A DNA stretch of 64,000 nucleotides from Phytophthora quininea. Taxonomy: Eukaryota > Oomycota > Peronosporomycetes > Peronosporales > Peronosporaceae. The stretch covers positions 310,001 to 374,000 of the forward strand of contig JAAVTG010000528.1 of assembly GCA_011947345.1 (NCBI GenBank), in the 5' to 3' direction. Under the pieces are notes generated by a model. It saw nothing but the letters and a program-made list of their open reading frames with translations. It had not been told where the DNA came from and did not search any database. Made by a program: the position numbers and the translations under genes. Positions 12,572 through 23,718 of this stretch are shown one piece after another; the first letter of the stretch is position 1, and each line of letters opens with the position of its first letter.

Positions 12572-12774
12572 TGGGGAGAGGAAGGAGCTTTGCGGTATGG
12601 ATTTATTGAAGTCTTGGAAGGGTAAGCTTGATCGATTTCGTTATTTGATAATGCGTGAATCACTTTTGTATTTGATCCTTCATTCGCTGGAGTCCACGCA
12701 CTAACAGGTCTGATCTGAATAAAAGCGAATAAGTGAAGTGACTTGCTGCTGTGCTTACTGTTAAACTGGGCTGG

Positions 12775-13003
12775 AAATGCAGAAGCTCGGGGCGATCGTG
12801 GCATTGGTTCGCCTTGCAACTTGCAAGAGCAGGAAAGAATTCGACAGCTATCCGAGAATCGCAAGCCGTGCCGTGCCAACGATGATTGGACTTTTGCAAA
12901 CGGGGAGCGAAAGTCTGAAAGAGCATGCCATACGCTCGAAGCTCTATTGAAGACTGCGTCGGCTCCAAGCGAGCGACTGAAGTTGAAACGCAAGCGCTCG
13001 TAA
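12775..13003 (+). pseudogene. 3' tail of an ARM gene (E0), left edge of the tandem array
   Basis: About 75 codons of ARM repeat end in RLKLKRKRS. From about 12805 it is almost identical to the ends of the later E copies (for example 30939-31137), but upstream the match stops at about 12775 and nothing of the rest of gene E is present. A frame change near 12930 (KEHA to TLEALLKTAS) is shared with the other copies. It marks the left boundary of the repeated block and sits 203 bp after the stop of copy D. Confidence 0.75.
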
Positions 13004-13096
13004 GAACTTGTGTTGAGATGTTCGATGTGGTGCTTGCTGGTAAGAACAAGAGGTGTCACATCGTTGTTTTGAATGCTTTGCAGTTATCTGCTGGTG

Positions 13097-15419
13097 TCAG
13101 ACAAAATTCTGGCTGTAGTTGTCTGTTGGGCGGTGATGAGGTTCGCTTGTCCGGCCGTTCGAGCTCCTATCCATTGTGTGCTTTGCCCGGCCAAGATGAG
13201 CGTTTTCGCTACTGTTGTTGTAAAGCGCCCAATCGGCGGCGGATTTCACGTTCTTCTTCGCCATCGCGGCCCTCTTGTTCTCTCTCATGATCGACCATAT
13301 CACAGAAGCGAGCGACAGGAAAATCGCCACACTAGCAACAGCGATCGACAGGCTCATCGGGGGCCGTACGAGTCGGTGGAGAGCTTGCTCTTACTCGTAG
13401 CGCTGGAGGAACCGGAGATTGCTGTCGTGCATCGAGGACCTCCCCAAGTCTTGTACGTGCACTGACAGCGATTCTTCACGCACTTGCCCGTCTTCAGCAG
13501 TGTCTTGCCCAGATTCCCGCCAATTGTGCAGTCATCGTTCGTCGTACAGAAAGCCTTCCCAGCAACCTCCTCGTGGTGGTTATTGTCGTCCTGGTACTCG
13601 TCAATGTGGGCGTCGATCCACGTCTTGGTCGGGTGGCTCTTTGGGTCGCAGCCAACTTGCATGTAGTTGTCGGCGTCAAGACCGTCACTCAGGTCCTGGT
13701 ACAGTCGAATGTGGTCGATTTTCATGTACATGGGGAACGAGTCACAGATCTTGTTGACGACCGGGTCGGTGCCATTTCCGCGGCATTCTTTGCCCGCGTT
13801 CGGCGGCGTCGCACCCCACGAACTCGACAGCGCTACGTTGAAAATGATGTACATCGGTTCCTCCAGCATGATCTTGGTGGGGTTCGTCTTGTTAGCATTC
13901 TGTGGCACGTCCGAGATGGAGGCAGACGGCACTTCGAACAGCGGGTTGCCGCTGAGCATCCATCGCGCGTAGCCGTTCTTGCCGGTCACCCACTCGAGCT
14001 GGTACGTGACGTATCCCGTGTACGCGGCCACGTGAACGAGCCAATTTGCTGAGATGGCATCCATTTGGTAATTGAACGAGCTCATGGCGTTGGATTTCGG
14101 GGTAGTCGACTCATTACGAGGCATGGCACACTTGGAAAAAGTGTTGTCCGGGTCGCAGAGGTAAGCTCCAGTGTATGAGTTGATGAGCGGGTAGCAAGTG
14201 CCGTTCGAATTGATACCCCAATGGCTGTCCCCAATGCCGTCGATGGCACCCAAGTCCCCGTTAACATCACTGGAAGCTGGACACGTTTCTAACGAGCACG
14301 TGTTCTCGGTGATACCTGCTTTCACCGATGCTACCACCGTCGAATAGGCTTGTTTGGCGTCGGCGTCCGGCGCGCAGTTGTTGTTGGCAGCATAGCGGAG
14401 ACCTTGGTACCAGGACTTGTGGCCACGCTTTGCGTAGTACGCTGTCGGCACTTGGATGTAATTCGCGCCGAGTGTCTTACAGCTACCCGTGTAGAAACAA
14501 CCGTAGTAGTCGCCGCTCGCGGGGTCCGCCCCGTACATTCGGTAGTCGTCGGGCATACCCGGACCAATTTGCAGCGATGACGAGATCAAGCTCGCACTGC
14601 CTTCAAGGACGTCGATTTCTGGAGCTCCACGGCCCTGGTTCGGGTTGAGACCGTAGCCAGGGTTGTCGTCACAGGCGCTGATCCGCTGGTTGTTGGGGTC
14701 GAACGCGTCCGGCTCGCAGGCGTCGTAGGAGAACGGCCACATGCGGTTCGTCGAGGCTGAGAAGATGGCGCGTCCGAGGTTTCCCATCATCCAAATACCG
14801 GGCCACGTCGGGTAGTACTTGCCCGTCTTGACTCTTCCACTCGGTCCCTGCGCTAGGTCAGGGTTGCCGGAATCCTCCGAAACAGCTCCGGGAGCTGAAC
14901 TCGCACCTCGAGCATGCCTCCTTGGTAGCAAAACTTGTTCCAGGACTGCACCATCGCCGCCCGATAGAAGAAGTAGGCGTCCACGTAGCCCGGCGGGTGC
15001 GTGTACATGTTGTAGACGTGGATGACGTTCAACTCGTCCACCGCCTTGATGTAAAAGTAGCACGTGCCGTCGTCGTCACACTTGGTCGAGGTCATGTTGT
15101 GCGAGTACAGCTCCAAAGCGCCATTGACACCGTCGGGCTTTTCGAGAGACGTCCAGATGTGGTCGTCACCCGGTCGGAAGCTTCGGTTGGGCGTGTTGAA
15201 CTCGTCGCTCATGACGAGATCCCATCGCTGCCCTCGGGAGGTCATGTACGTCTGACGATCATCGGGAGTCGCAGGGTCCACCCAGATCCGAATGCCCGAT
15301 TTGGTCGGGTGCGTGTTTCTTGACGTCGTGCTGCTCCGTGCGGCGACAAATACCGTCATTACCGTCATTACCGACCAAACGATTGCAATCGCCAACATTG
15401 CACGTAGTCGGAGTTGCAT
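13097..15419 (-). pseudogene. SKN1/KRE6-type GH16 glucan-synthesis protein, block 1 copy
   Basis: Same protein as the block 2 copy (described there), with ATG at 15419. A run of three G at about 14890-14892, where blocks 2 and 3 have four, shifts the frame after codon 177, just before the GH16 core. The EIDVLE catalytic motif is therefore read in a different frame from the signal sequence. One residue differs from all other copies: Leu for Pro near 14041. The transmembrane tail frame (13357-13097) overlaps the main stop as in every copy. Whether this is a pseudogene or a one-base assembly error cannot be settled from sequence; block 4 shares the same missing G. Confidence 0.8.
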
Positions 15420-15599
15420 TGGAGCTGTGGTCGGCCGCGGGAGTGAGTTTGAGGTGGCGTTTTACCGAGTGACGGCCCGAATTCGACGTAAGTTGGGCTG
15501 CTTTGGATGGCCCGCAGTAGAACGACGCATTGTCATTTCTCACGCCTCAAATTCGCAGCCTCCGCTCGCACAGTAATCAGAGACTAGTTCTGTTCTCCA

Positions 15600-15776
15600 A
15601 TGGACCCAACTTCAAGCGCTGGCCACACTTACCGACACCGTACGCGGATTGTGTGGGGCTTCCCACCAGCGGCATACTTCATGGGACAGATTCTCGTCCA
15701 GCGGGCACGTCCCGATAAACATTACCCGATTGTCGTCGAAAACACGATGGCCTCCTGGCACATGTCCTTGCCGTGA
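15600..15776 (+). CDS. Small ORF of 58 codons, unassigned
   Basis: ATG 15600 opens a frame (MDPTSSAGHTYRHRTRIVWG at its start) that ends MASWHMSLP. I do not recognise it. It lies 180 bp upstream of, and divergent from, the SKN1-type gene, so it could be part of a longer degraded gene or simply chance. In blocks 2 and 4 Trp53 is a TAG stop, which argues against strong constraint. Confidence 0.25.
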   Translation: MDPTSSAGHTYRHRTRIVWGFPPAAYFMGQILVQRARPDKHYPIVVENTMASWHMSLP

Positions 15777-16388
15777 AATAGCCTTTGGGGCCACTCTTCT
15801 ACTCGCAGCCATGAGTGAGTGCTTTGAGTTAGTGCACACCGCATAGTGGTAACGACCTCGGCATCTCATCCCCCAATGTATGTTTACGATGGACCAACGA
15901 CCGAGATCTGCTTTCCATCCCAGCCTTGAGATAGGCCCACAAAATGCTGTACAGTCACACCTCTTTAAATGGACCCCTTCAATTGCCGAAATCATCTCTA
16001 GTTGACAGAGACCTCGCTGTTCAAATCGAACAGCATATGTTGGAAGCCGGGATCTGCTGGTTAGCACTGCATGCGCTAGTAGGTAGTTGAGAGCGTAATC
16101 TGCAACTATCGTCAACACCACGCCCCATAATACGGTGGCTGCATCAACGAATTAACGAGAAGAAATTTTAGTTGATTAACCAGTCGGATAAACCGTTCTT
16201 CTAGCTACGATCGTATACTACTTAGTCGTTCTGCTGCTTAGTTTCGTGGAATCCAAACGTGACTTGCTGGTAGTGTGTTTCGCGGCGCAGGTGGGTCAAA
16301 GCCTAACTTCTCCAGAACAGAGGTTACAATTTTGTCGTCAATCCCAAGCTCCGCTGAATGGTGATTGATGAACAGACAGTGTCGTCGA

Positions 16389-16578
16389 TGTCGAAGTTCT
16401 AGAAGACGATTTGCTACAATCTGCACGGACAGGACAGCAGCAACTCGCACAGCAGAGGATTTGTGTGGTGAGGCTTCGAGTGTTCTAGAATAGCTCATAG
16501 GCTAGCGAGTAGTAGGAAGTCTTAACTAACATGATTACTTTCCATTTTGCATCGTCAAGTACACGCGCAATCGTTATT
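16389..16578 (+). repeat. Copia 5' LTR, block 1
   Basis: Direct copy of 20961-21150. The first base after it begins GGTTATGAGCCC, a 12-nt match to the complement of a yeast/plant-like initiator tRNA-Met anticodon arm. This is the likely primer binding site and it contains the gag ATG. Confidence 0.9.
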
Positions 16579-16582
16579 GGTT

Positions 16583-17137
16583 ATGAGCCCAACGACGCCG
16601 GGCCCGAACGACGTCCTCACGGACGAGAACTACTTCATGTGGGAATTCTGCGCCCGTATGGCGCTTGCGCGCAAGGACCTCTTGGAGCACATTGAGGTGA
16701 AGTCAGAGTCGGCGGTGCAACGGGATGATCCCAGGTGGAAAGTCGAAGATATGAAGGCTCTGGCTGTGCTCGTGAAAATGCTCTCACCTACGTACCAGTC
16801 AATGGTGAGAGAGTGCAATACGGCGAATGATGCGTGGGAGACGCTGAAGAACTTCTTCTCTAAGAAAAGCCTGCATAACCGAGTGCAGCTCCGAAAACAG
16901 CTGCACGAGTTTGCGATGGAGAGTGGAGCGAACCTGATGGAGCACATGCTGAATTTTGATGAACTTTGCCTGAAACTTAGTGCTGCCGGTGACAACGTGA
17001 GCGAGGACGAGAAGATGGCAATCCTGCTTGGCAGCCTCCCTTCCGAATATGATGCTATGGTGCGTATCATTGAGACGCAAAGCGAGACGACACTAATGGA
17101 TGCAAAGGAGATGCTCCGTCGCGAGTTTGAGACGTAA
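16583..17137 (+). CDS. Copia gag, block 1
   Basis: Of the ATGs at 16547 and 16583, only the second lies outside the LTR, 5 nt after it, giving MSPTTPGPNDVLTDENYFMW, a typical Copia gag start. The protein (184 residues) has the UBN2-like helical fold signature (WETLKNFFSKKSLHNRVQLR) expected of the capsid. It ends at a TAA, after which the same frame continues into a Gly-Arg-rich region and a CCHC knuckle, so gag is interrupted in frame. All four blocks share this stop. Confidence 0.85.
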   Translation: MSPTTPGPNDVLTDENYFMWEFCARMALARKDLLEHIEVKSESAVQRDDPRWKVEDMKALAVLVKMLSPTYQSMVRECNTANDAWETLKNFFSKKSLHNRVQLRKQLHEFAMESGANLMEHMLNFDELCLKLSAAGDNVSEDEKMAILLGSLPSEYDAMVRIIETQSETTLMDAKEMLRREFET

Positions 17138-20100
17138 CAGAAGAGAGAGCAGAAGGAGACGGCGTTCAAGGCAACAGCACAACGACAAGGTGGTCGTGGA
17201 GGCTACCATGGACGTGGACGCGGCCGTGGTCGAGGCCGAGGTGGCAATCGCTGGAATGGTGGGGAAAACCGCGGTACCTTCCCTGGAAAGTGTTTTGAGT
17301 GTGGACAGAACGGCCACAAACAAGTGGATTGCCCTGTGAAGAAGACACGAGATGATGGAGATGAATTTGTGTTTTCTGCGACGTGTGAGACGACTACAAC
17401 GTGCAAGACCTGGTTGCTGGACAGCGGCGCCAGCTGCCACATGACTGGTGAACGCGGCGATTTTAATGACTTTCGAGAGTTGGCGTCACCGATTACAATT
17501 ACAGTAGCGAGTGGAGAGCGTCTAGCTGCAAGAGGAAGCGGGACGGTACGATTTGCGCTTCAGAATGGGTCAAAAGTGAGTTTGACCGACGTTTTGTATG
17601 TGCCCATGCTGGATAGAAGACTTGTGTCGGTGCCTGCATTGACTGCTCGCGGAGTTCTCGTGCAGTTTGAGCACGGTAAGGCCACACTAGTGATGAATGG
17701 AAATGTGGTGGCTGTGATCCGGAAGGATGGCAAGATGTTTGCTTGGAATGTACAGCAGGAAGGACAAGAAGAGGCTCTTGAGGCAGTCGTAAAGCGAGAG
17801 AGCGAAGCGTATAGTGCGTTGTGGCACGCACGACTAGGTCACGTGTCAGATACCAGGTTGAAATGGATTTGCGCTGCATGTGATGGTGTGCCGGAATTTC
17901 CTCGACAAGATGATGGCATTTGTGGAGGTTGTGCCTGCGGGAAGATGTCGACAAGTCCGTTTGCGCACCGGTCTGGTAGTGAAGTGAAGACGTCTCAGCC
18001 GTTCGAGATCGTGCATTCCGATGTTATGGGCCCTATTAAGCCTGTGTCGAAAGGTGGAGCACGATACATGCTCACCTTCATCGATGACTTCACGAGATTT
18101 GTTCACGTGTACTTGATTCCCAACAAGGCTGCGGTATTTGACAAGTTCGAGGAGTATTTCGCGTTAGTGGCTACCCAGTATGGACGGCGAGTGAAGTGTT
18201 TGAGGAGTGACAACGGTGGCGAGTACGTCAACAAGCGATTGAACTCGTTCTGCGTGAAGCACGGAATTGTTCACCAGACGACGGCACCGTACTCTCCGCA
18301 GCAAAACGGTCTTGCAGAGCGTATGAACAGAACCATCACAGAGATGGCACGATCGATGCTGCACGGCATGCAAGTTGAGCGTAACTGGTGGGAGGAAGCT
18401 ATCATGACCGCGGTGCACCTCGTCAACAGAATCCCGAATACGGCTCGACCTGGTGTGAGTCCATTTGAGGTTCTTACTGGATCCAAACCAGTGCTGAACT
18501 ATATGCGCGTGTTTGGTGCAAAGGGTTCGTCCACATTGACAAGGTGAAGCGGACAAAACTAGACGCGAAAGCGCACCGCTGCTTGTTTCTTGGGTACGCT
18601 GAAACTTCGAAGGCATATCGTGTGTGGGATCTGGATGATGAACGCCTAGTAACATCGCGATCGATTGTGCTAGATGAGCGAGCTGCTTCTGGATATCGCG
18701 ACGTGATTCTTGACGAAGGCCGTGTTAACAACAAGTTGGTTGGTAATTTTAACGGTGACGACATGGGTACGAAGCGCACTAGTGATGACAATCCACCAAA
18801 CCCAAGTGCTGAGGCCATGGAGATTGATGAGACAGCGGATGATGTCGCCGTGGACATGAAAGTAGACCCGGTTGAACCCCGTGAGAAGCAAGTGTCGGCA
18901 GTCGTCCCGATTGAGGGGAGAGGAGAAAGATTCAAGGCATCGAAACACCTGCCGTCATGCCACAACATCCCGATCATATCGCTGATGAACGTACAGGCAC
19001 TGCTACCTTGATGCCACGCGAGACGGTTCGTCAAATAACCGCGGGTTCAGTTCCAGGTGTACCCCGTATTACGGCAACTTCCAGTGTTCCTCGAATTCAA
19101 CAAGCTACACGCGAGGAATCGGCATTGGTCCCACAAAACGCCCGCTATTTTACTGACTCAAGTGGTGATCAGCTGGTCTTTAATGGTGGATCTACAAAAC
19201 CTCAGTCGCTTTCGTATTCCGCTCCACAGCTACTCACGAATGGTGACGATCCTGACCCTAAAAGTGGCGTTCCTTTGCTGTCGGATGCGCCTGCAACTAC
19301 AACTCGGAGTGGCAGTGACACTGATGAACCCGAACCTAAGCGGCAGCGCGTTGACGAGTATGAAATCGCGCTGGCGGCAACAGATGTACCGCAAAGTTAC
19401 GCTGAAGCAATGTCGTCACCAGAATCTCAGCAGTGGAAAGAGGCAATTACGCGAGAAATCCGAGCTCACATTAGCAATCACACGTGGGATGTGGTTCGTC
19501 GACCACCAGGAGTCAAAGTTATCGGGTTCAAATGGGTTTTCGCGCATAAGTTTGACGAGAAAGGCCAAATCGTACGCTACAAGGCTCGCTTAGTCGCTCT
19601 TGGGTACCTGCAGACGCGTGGAATTGACTACTTCAGCACCTACTCTCCAGTGGCCAGTACAAACACCATTCGGGTGTTCCTTGTGGTGTGTTGCAACTTG
19701 GGTTTGATCATCCGCCAGTTCGACGTCGAGACCGCATTTCTTAATGGAGATCTGGAAGAAGATGTGTACATGGCTCCGCCGCTGGGCGTGAATATTCCTG
19801 AAGGCATGGTGTGCAAGTTGAGACGCAGTTTGTATGGCCTGAAACAGGCTGCTGCGGTTTGGTTCAAGAAAATTCGATCGGTGTTCATTTCGATGGGATT
19901 TGTGCAGTGTCGTGCTGATCCATGCTTGTTTGTCAGGCACCAGAGCGGGAAAACCAGCTCGCCGGTCTTCATTATCTTGTATGTGGACGATCTCCTAATT
20001 GGATGCAAGAGTGACGAGATAGCTGACAAAATTCGTGACGAACTTGCTGAACACTTCACGCTGAAGTCGCTTGGAGAAGCTCGATACGTGCTGGGCATGG

Positions 20101-20911
20101 AGATTCAGTACGCAGCAGAGAAGGGGAGCTTTTGCTCAGGCAGACGCAGTTCATTGCAAAGATGCTGGATAAATTTGGTCTGCATGGATGCAATCCTGTT
20201 CGAAACCCTATGGTTCTAGGTCAAGATTTAACTCCTGACGGCTCACACGATGATCACCGCAACCGCACCGAGTATCGCGAGCTGATTGGACCTCTTCTCT
20301 ACATCGCTAACGCAACAAGACCGGACATTAGTGCTTCTCTATCTACTCTGTCCCAGTTCCTCGAGCAGCCTCGTGAAATGCACTGGCGTGCTGCAGTTCG
20401 GGTGCTCAAGTACCTGAAAGGTACAATTTGTCATGGGATCTTGTTTCAGCGTTCGGCTCGTTTCTCACTACAGACCTTTGCTGACGCAAATTGGGGCGGT
20501 GATAAAGGAAGTCGTCGCTCTACGTCGGGTGTGCTACTGATGCTTGGAGGAGGACCTGTCGTGTACAAGAGTAAGCGACAACCTACAGTTGCTTTGTCAT
20601 CTGCAGAGGCGGAATACGTGGCATTAGCACTAGCGGCTCAAGAAGTAATTTGGCTTCGGTATTTGCTTACCGAAATGGGATTCAAGCTTCGTAGTGCGTC
20701 AACGATCTACCTAGACAACCAGTCGGCCATCAGCATCGCGACAAATCATGGATACACGCCGCGAGCGAAACACATTGACCTTCGTGCACACTTCGTCAGA
20801 GATCATGTTGAAGCGGGTAACATTAAGCTGGAGCACGTACCGTCGAATGAGCAGCTGGCCGACTATCTTACCAAAAGCGATTCCAACGCCACAACTAGTG
20901 AAACTTCGTGA
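17138..20911 (+). pseudogene. Copia pol region with frame breaks, block 1
   Basis: In order it encodes a Gly-Arg-rich stretch, a zinc knuckle (CFECGQNGHKQVDC), protease (LLDSGASCHM), GAG-pre-integrase (LWHARLGHV), integrase with D-D-E (HSDVMG, RSDNGGEY, PQQNGLAER), reverse transcriptase (FDVETAFLNG, LYVDDLLIG) and RNase H (FADANWGGD, SSAEAEYVAL, DNQSAI). Frame breaks occur near 18523 (three A where block 4 has four), in the integrase tail near 18910-18950, and near 20130 in a run of T. The last two occur in every block that retains the region. Confidence 0.9.
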
Positions 20912-20960
20912 GGCGAGTGGTATCACAAGCTCTACACTTCAGAGTGCGAGTTGAGGGGAG

Positions 20961-21150
20961 TGTCGAAGTTCTAGAAGACGATTTGCTACAATCTGCACGG
21001 ACAGGACAGCAGCAACTCGCACAGCAGAGGATTTGTGTGGTGAGGCTTCGAGTGTTCTAGAATAGCTCATAGGCTAGCGAGTAGTAGGAAGTCTTAACTA
21101 ACATGATTACTTTCCATTTTGCATCGTCAAGTACACGCGCAATCGTTATT
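20961..21150 (+). repeat. Copia 3' LTR, block 1
   Basis: Identical to the 5' LTR as far as I can read. Followed by the GTCGA duplication. Confidence 0.9.
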
Positions 21151-21289
21151 GTCGAAAAGAGGACATCACATTTTGGACGCTTGGTACTTCAGCTGTAGTT
21201 TCACGGAATAGTATGTCGTTTCTCAACCTCCACGTAGCATGGAACGCGATCGCAGTGTGGACTCGCCACAGTAGCAGGACCACCTTTTG

Positions 21290-22831
21290 GGCTCTCCTCA
21301 AGGAGAGCTCCGGTTTGCTATTGTCAACTTCTATTGTGAAATTTGCGAGAAAAGGTGTTTTGTACTCTCGACCAGCATATGACGTACATTAGTTTGTTTG
21401 GTAAATTCACAAGTATTGCTCCGGTTTTTAGCCTCGGGAACTAAAAAGCAATTGTTCTTACACTTGCTGTTTGTATGCTTTAAAAGTATAGTTCCGGTTT
21501 TATTGCTCTCACACCAACCAGTGGTTAGCAACCACCCACTCGTCCTCCTCAAGTCATTTTACGATTTCCAGTGACCAGTCCCCCAAGCCTCAGCCCACCT
21601 CCCCTCCAGCCCCCATGTCCAGCCACCCGAGCCACCACTACGCCCTCCTCCCTACCGAACAGTACGATCTCAACGCCGTCATTGCATTGACAGCGGATGA
21701 GGTGGGGGCTGTGAGGTGGTGGCAAGAAGCAGGCGTCCTGGAGCGGAAGATGTTCTGCCCAGGATGCAGGCAGCTCATGCGCGTCAAAGCGTCGGCTAGG
21801 AAGCCGACGTGGAGATGTAGCAAGAGTAAAAAGCATGAAAACGGTAAAGAAGTCTGTATTAGTATGCTAACAAACACTTGGCTCTCGGGCACGAAGCTGT
21901 CGCTCGGGCAGGTTGCACGCTTGCTGTGCGCCTGGTGCATGCGGTTAAAGCTAGCTCAGATTGCCGAAATCGCCGACGTGTCCGAGACAACGGCGTATGA
22001 GTGGAGCGCTTTCGTGCGCTGCCTGTGCTCAAAGCAACTTCGAAAAGACAGTTTCCAGGTAATTGTGTTTTATTTTACTGTAAGTTTGTATGCTACTAAT
22101 CTTTTTTTTATAGATTGGAGGTGTAGGCCATATTGTCGAAATAGATGAGACTAGCATGAAGAAGAAGAGCAAGTATAAGCGTGGCCGGCAGTACCCTGAC
22201 TACTGGTTGTTTGGAGGTGTAGACCGCTCAACCGGCCAGTGGTTTGCGCGGTTTGTCGATGATGACCGAACGCAGGAAAGCATATTTCCAATCATCCGGA
22301 AATTTATTAAGCCTGGGTAAGTTTTTTTATTTGTTTTGAATATGGAAAAGCGGTTTCTAAAAATCTGTTTCTACAGCACTACAATTCACTCCGATATGTT
22401 CGCGACGTACGTGACTGAAAGGAAAACAAAGCAGGGCACCAGGCTGCGTACTCTAGCCAACAACCCCAAGCTAGCTGACATGAGTTACAACCACAAATAT
22501 GTCAACCACACCGAAAACTACGTTAACCCAGACGACGGCACGCACACAAACACTATAGAAGGCCTGTGGGAAATTCATATCAAGCGCCATATCAAGATCA
22601 TGCACGGTATGAAAAAATCCGAATTGAACGGATACATCGACGAGTACATTTGGAGATGCTGGTATTTCCCTAAGAAGGCGTCGACAGCTCAGATCATGAG
22701 TGGGTTAATGCAGCTAATTCAAAAACACGGTTCATAATTTATCATAATACATTTTTCATTAAAATGTTTTCTCGCAAATTTCACAATAGAAGTTGACAAT
22801 AGCAAAACCGGAGCTCTCCTTGAGGAGAGCC
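21290..22831 (+). mobile_element. Merlin DNA transposon, block 1
   Basis: It is 1542 bp long, with inverted repeats of about 65 bp beginning GGCTCTCCTCAAGGAGAGCT, which contain their own short palindrome. It is flanked by ACCTTTTG on both sides (21282-21289 and 22832-22839). An 8-bp duplication and an IS1595/IS1016-like transposase identify the Merlin superfamily. It is inserted in the LINE ORF. Confidence 0.92.
21615..22737 (+). CDS. Merlin transposase, three exons, block 1
   Basis: Exons 21615-22058, 22114-22316 and 22377-22737 join to 335 codons. Introns of 55 and 60 nt have GT-AG ends, and intron 1 has a CTAAT branch-like site. The N-terminus has a zinc-ribbon pattern (FCPGC, then WRCSKSKKHENGKEVC) and a helix-turn-helix-like stretch (AQIAEIADVSETTAYEW). 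The catalytic triad is visible: Asp in GHIVEIDET, Asp in TIHSDMFATY, Glu in NTIEGLWE. No break is seen, so this copy could make active transposase. The exon model rests on frame continuity and splice consensus, not on transcripts. Confidence 0.88.
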
Positions 22832-23485
22832 ACCTTTTGGTTCTGCCTCCACTCTCTATTCAGGTCTCGTGGTTTTGGAAAAATTAGCAATCGCCAATCC
22901 AACTCCGTCGCGAAAGCCTTATGCCATGGGGACCACAATGGGGTCCACATTTGCGTCAGAGCTGGGCACGAGAAGAAACAGTGCTCTACTGTTTCTATCG
23001 CAGCACGTGATCGTCTCACACACTGTTGAATCGTAGGATTTAACGACTTGAGGAAGAACAGCCTTGATCCGACAATGAGGTCTCCAAAGAACATTCTCAG
23101 CATCACATCGTGGACAACAGGAACAAGAAACTGGCGGAGGGCGAGTATCTGTTGTAACGTAGTATGGATCTGTCGTTGCGGACAGCCAAGCACTTTCATG
23201 GGGTGTGGTTGCACGCTTCTATCAGGCCGCTCAACGAATGAACGAGTGGTGGCGCGAGGTCGAAGGAGCTGCCGTAGGGCGGCACGCTGGAGAAGCAGCA
23301 GAAGGTTGGCAATGATCAATAAAGTTCACTTCGAAACCTACTTCCTTGTGCGCAATCCATTTCTTGCCTCGCTCTTCACTACACCCTTTCAATAGTATAG
23401 ATTTCACTATGCTACTCCTCTACTTGCACCGGATTTATCCGCTGACAGCAAGGTTTGGAAGTTCCCATCGCTAAATGCGACTTCA

Positions 23486-23718
23486 TGTTGTGGGTTTTAC
23501 TGGAAGACGAATGAGTCTTGATAAGCTTGCGTTGTAGCAGGAAAAAGGAAGACTGAGCTATATGAAAGTGCCCTGACGGCAAGTAGACACGAGACGCTGC
23601 AGCGTCTGTGCGAAGGAAGTGAAACCTATGAAACCTAAAGCAGTGAAACCTATGGGAATGAAACCTAAAACTGCTGGAGTTGGGAGTTGTTGCCTTTTGA
23701 GGGATGCTATCCATCACA
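23486..23718 (-). repeat. Gypsy LTR (3' in element orientation)
   Basis: Contains repeated CCTA/AAACCTATG-type motifs. The chromodomain frame runs into it, ending at 23714. Confidence 0.9.

Larger units (their letters stand above)
16389..21150 (+). mobile_element. Copia LTR retrotransposon, block 1
   Basis: It is 4762 bp long, with 190-bp LTRs (16389-16578 and 20961-21150) that I read as identical, flanked by GTCGA on both sides (16384-16388, 21151-21155). The order gag, zinc knuckle, protease, integrase, reverse transcriptase, RNase H is that of Copia. A purine tract (TTGAGGGGAG) precedes the 3' LTR. The LTR start TG is normal, but the end is TT rather than CA. Confidence 0.93.
16238..23319 (-). 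mobile_element. LINE C-terminal fragment, interrupted by Copia and Merlin, block 1
   Basis: Three minus-strand pieces (23319-22840, 21289-21156, 16388-16238) join in one frame if Copia, Merlin and one copy of each target duplication are removed. The product has the hallmarks of the C-terminal zf-RVT region of LINE reverse transcriptases: an AIETVEHCFFSCP Cys-His motif, then LLLWRVHTAIAFHATWRLRN, and ends LPASHVWIPRN. The reverse transcriptase core is not present. The LINE is older than both insertions. Confidence 0.75.

Noticed and set aside
13073..15323. Plus-strand ORFs of 100-160 codons over the SKN1-type genes
   Set aside because: Low-complexity Arg/Val/Ser-rich shadows of the minus-strand coding frame, repeated in every block.
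15612..16121. 169-codon minus-strand ORF next to the pogo left end
   Set aside because: Crosses the pogo end at 15952 and has no recognisable domain; likely chance.
17190..17260. GGACGTGGACGCGGCCGTGG repeat in Copia as a simple-sequence feature
   Set aside because: It encodes the Gly-Arg-rich region before the zinc knuckle and is explained by coding.
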